Assembly: GCA_001464165.1 (NCBI GenBank)
Contig: LNEX01000340.1
Span: 1-16,232 of the forward strand
Direction: 5' to 3'
Source: a bacterium Ga0077546
GTDB lineage: Bacteria; Cyanobacteriota; Vampirovibrionia; Obscuribacterales; Obscuribacteraceae
Length of the DNA: 16,232 nt
Shown: piece after piece, positions 15,592 to 16,232 of the stretch
Layout of the letters: every line of letters starts with the position of its first letter
How positions within the stretch are numbered: position 1 is the first letter of the stretch
Made by a program: the position numbers and the translations under genes
Notes under the pieces: model-generated
Databases searched by the model: none
Seen by the model: only the letters and a program-made list of their open reading frames with translations
What the model was told of the DNA's origin: nothing

Positions 15592-15873
15592 ATGAGCAAG
15601 AAAGAAGATCAATTGCCACCCGAAAGCGACCCTTCAACTAACGAGTCATCGACAGATTCAACTGCCGAACTAGAAAAGCTCAAGGCTAGGCACGACGCAG
15701 TACACCACATGCCTACTTCTCCTGGAGTCAACAATCTGGTCGCACGTGGCCAATCACTAGAAGACGATTGGATCAGACGGCACGAAAAAAATCAGGCCGA
15801 GGCCGCCAAAATCAAACAAGAGAGAGAAGAAAAGGAAGCGAGAGAAGAAAGAGAAAAGAAGGGTAATAAGTAA
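15592..15873 (+). CDS. Small highly charged protein, unknown
   Basis: The 93-residue product is hydrophilic throughout. Residues 1-30 are Ser/Thr/Glu-rich and likely disordered. Residues about 60-93 form a Lys/Glu/Arg-rich helix (IKQEREEKEAREEREKKGNK) that could be a single helix or coiled coil. No signal peptide, membrane segment or known motif is present. GAAGG at 15581-15585 lies well placed before the ATG, which supports translation. It follows the DUF502 gene closely. Function is unknown. Confidence 0.6.
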   Translation: MSKKEDQLPPESDPSTNESSTDSTAELEKLKARHDAVHHMPTSPGVNNLVARGQSLEDDWIRRHEKNQAEAAKIKQEREEKEAREEREKKGNK

Positions 15874-16232
15874 CCCTGTGCCGAGTCGCTAACCTGCTCA
15901 TAGCTAAAAGTGACCCGCTGGTATTTTCCAAAGTGGCCTGCCTTAGCTAACATCGGCTGGCAACACTCACCAACGAGTTGATCACGCTCAAACCAAGTGA
16001 CTCATGAAGAGCAAGTAGAAGCGTTTCGTCCGCGCCATCTGAGCCAGAAGAAACTAACCATTTCGAGCAAGATGGCATTGCGTCTGGGCCCGAGGCTTCT
16101 ATATGGTGAGAACTAGCCATTCACCTCTTCATCTTTTCTTAAAGAACTCATCTTCATTTCAAATCCACTGAAATTCACCCTCTATCCCCATTAACAGCTG
16201 CACCTAGGTGTGGCTGTTTCTGACATAGATAA
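15874..16232 (+). other. Non-coding tail of the window
   Basis: No reading frame of useful length or RNA gene is visible on either strand in these 359 bases. It contains a pyrimidine-rich part at about 16120-16160, a small inverted repeat TTCTT-A-AAGAA at 16136-16146, and a hairpin at 16193-16218. It may hold the promoter of a gene beyond the window, but no confident -35/-10 pair is seen. Confidence 0.5.
16193..16218 (+). terminator. Hairpin, possible terminator near window end
   Basis: AACAGCTGCACC pairs with GGTGTGGCTGTT across a TA centre (the innermost bases form the loop). Two tandem G-U pairs complete the stem in RNA. Only TTTC follows, so a full T-run is lacking and a terminator role is uncertain. 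An operator or leader structure for a gene beyond the window is equally possible. Confidence 0.4.

Noticed and set aside
15901..15950. Repeated TAGCTAA words that could form a long-loop stem
   Set aside because: The core TTAGCTAA is self-complementary and short; the loop of about 40 bases makes a real structure unlikely.
15874..16232. Possible tRNA or other structured RNA gene
   Set aside because: No T-loop consensus (GGTTCGAATCC type), no acceptor stem pairing and no known RNA motif could be found.

Overview
The window is a chromosomal-looking stretch with every recognised gene on the + strand, mostly closely spaced and usually with a purine-rich ribosome binding site. The gene content points to a Gram-negative, respiring bacterium. 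It has an outer-membrane barrel-type protein, small exported proteins and a lipoprotein with a classic lipobox, an E1 subunit of 2-oxoglutarate dehydrogenase, and YqhA- and DUF502-type inner-membrane proteins. Base composition is balanced. The lineage cannot be fixed from sequence alone; an uncultured group such as the non-photosynthetic relatives of Cyanobacteria (Obscuribacterales-like) is only a weak guess. There are no tRNA or rRNA genes, CRISPR arrays, transposases or phage genes.

Layout. 2-823 is the 3' part of an outer-membrane barrel-type protein cut by the window edge. 926-2276 holds three small proteins. The first two are exported, Tyr/Gln-rich and share a C-terminal C-W-Y-x3-Y-D-x2-G-Y-x7-C-R module; the second is a glycine-zipper lipoprotein with a polyglutamine tract. 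2376-4013 is a large unknown membrane-anchored protein closed by a convincing intrinsic terminator. 4095-5573 is a GH30 glucosylceramidase-type glycosidase with an N-terminal hydrophobic anchor. 5682-7919 carries an SbmA/YddA-type transporter membrane domain without an ATPase, overlapping a small unknown gene, followed by an acidic helical protein. 7955-10942 is a 995-residue double protease: an intramembrane CPBP (CAAX/Abi) protease joined to a PDZ-S41 C-terminal processing peptidase, both with intact catalytic residues, separated by a thioredoxin-like segment. 10983-11866 has two small membrane proteins, the second being YqhA. 11903-14758 is sucA, ended by a terminator-like hairpin. 14848-15873 has a DUF502 membrane protein and a small charged protein. 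The last 359 bases are non-coding apart from a hairpin.

How they may work together. The most interesting block is 5682-10942: an ATPase-less peptide-transporter-like membrane protein, two small soluble helical proteins and a two-active-site membrane protease, all co-oriented and tightly spaced. A peptide uptake or envelope-protein processing module is a reasonable hypothesis, but only synteny supports it. sucA serves central metabolism and has no sucB or lpd partner beside it here. Several intergenic hairpins have stems completed by G-U pairs in the + strand RNA, which suggests real RNA structures.
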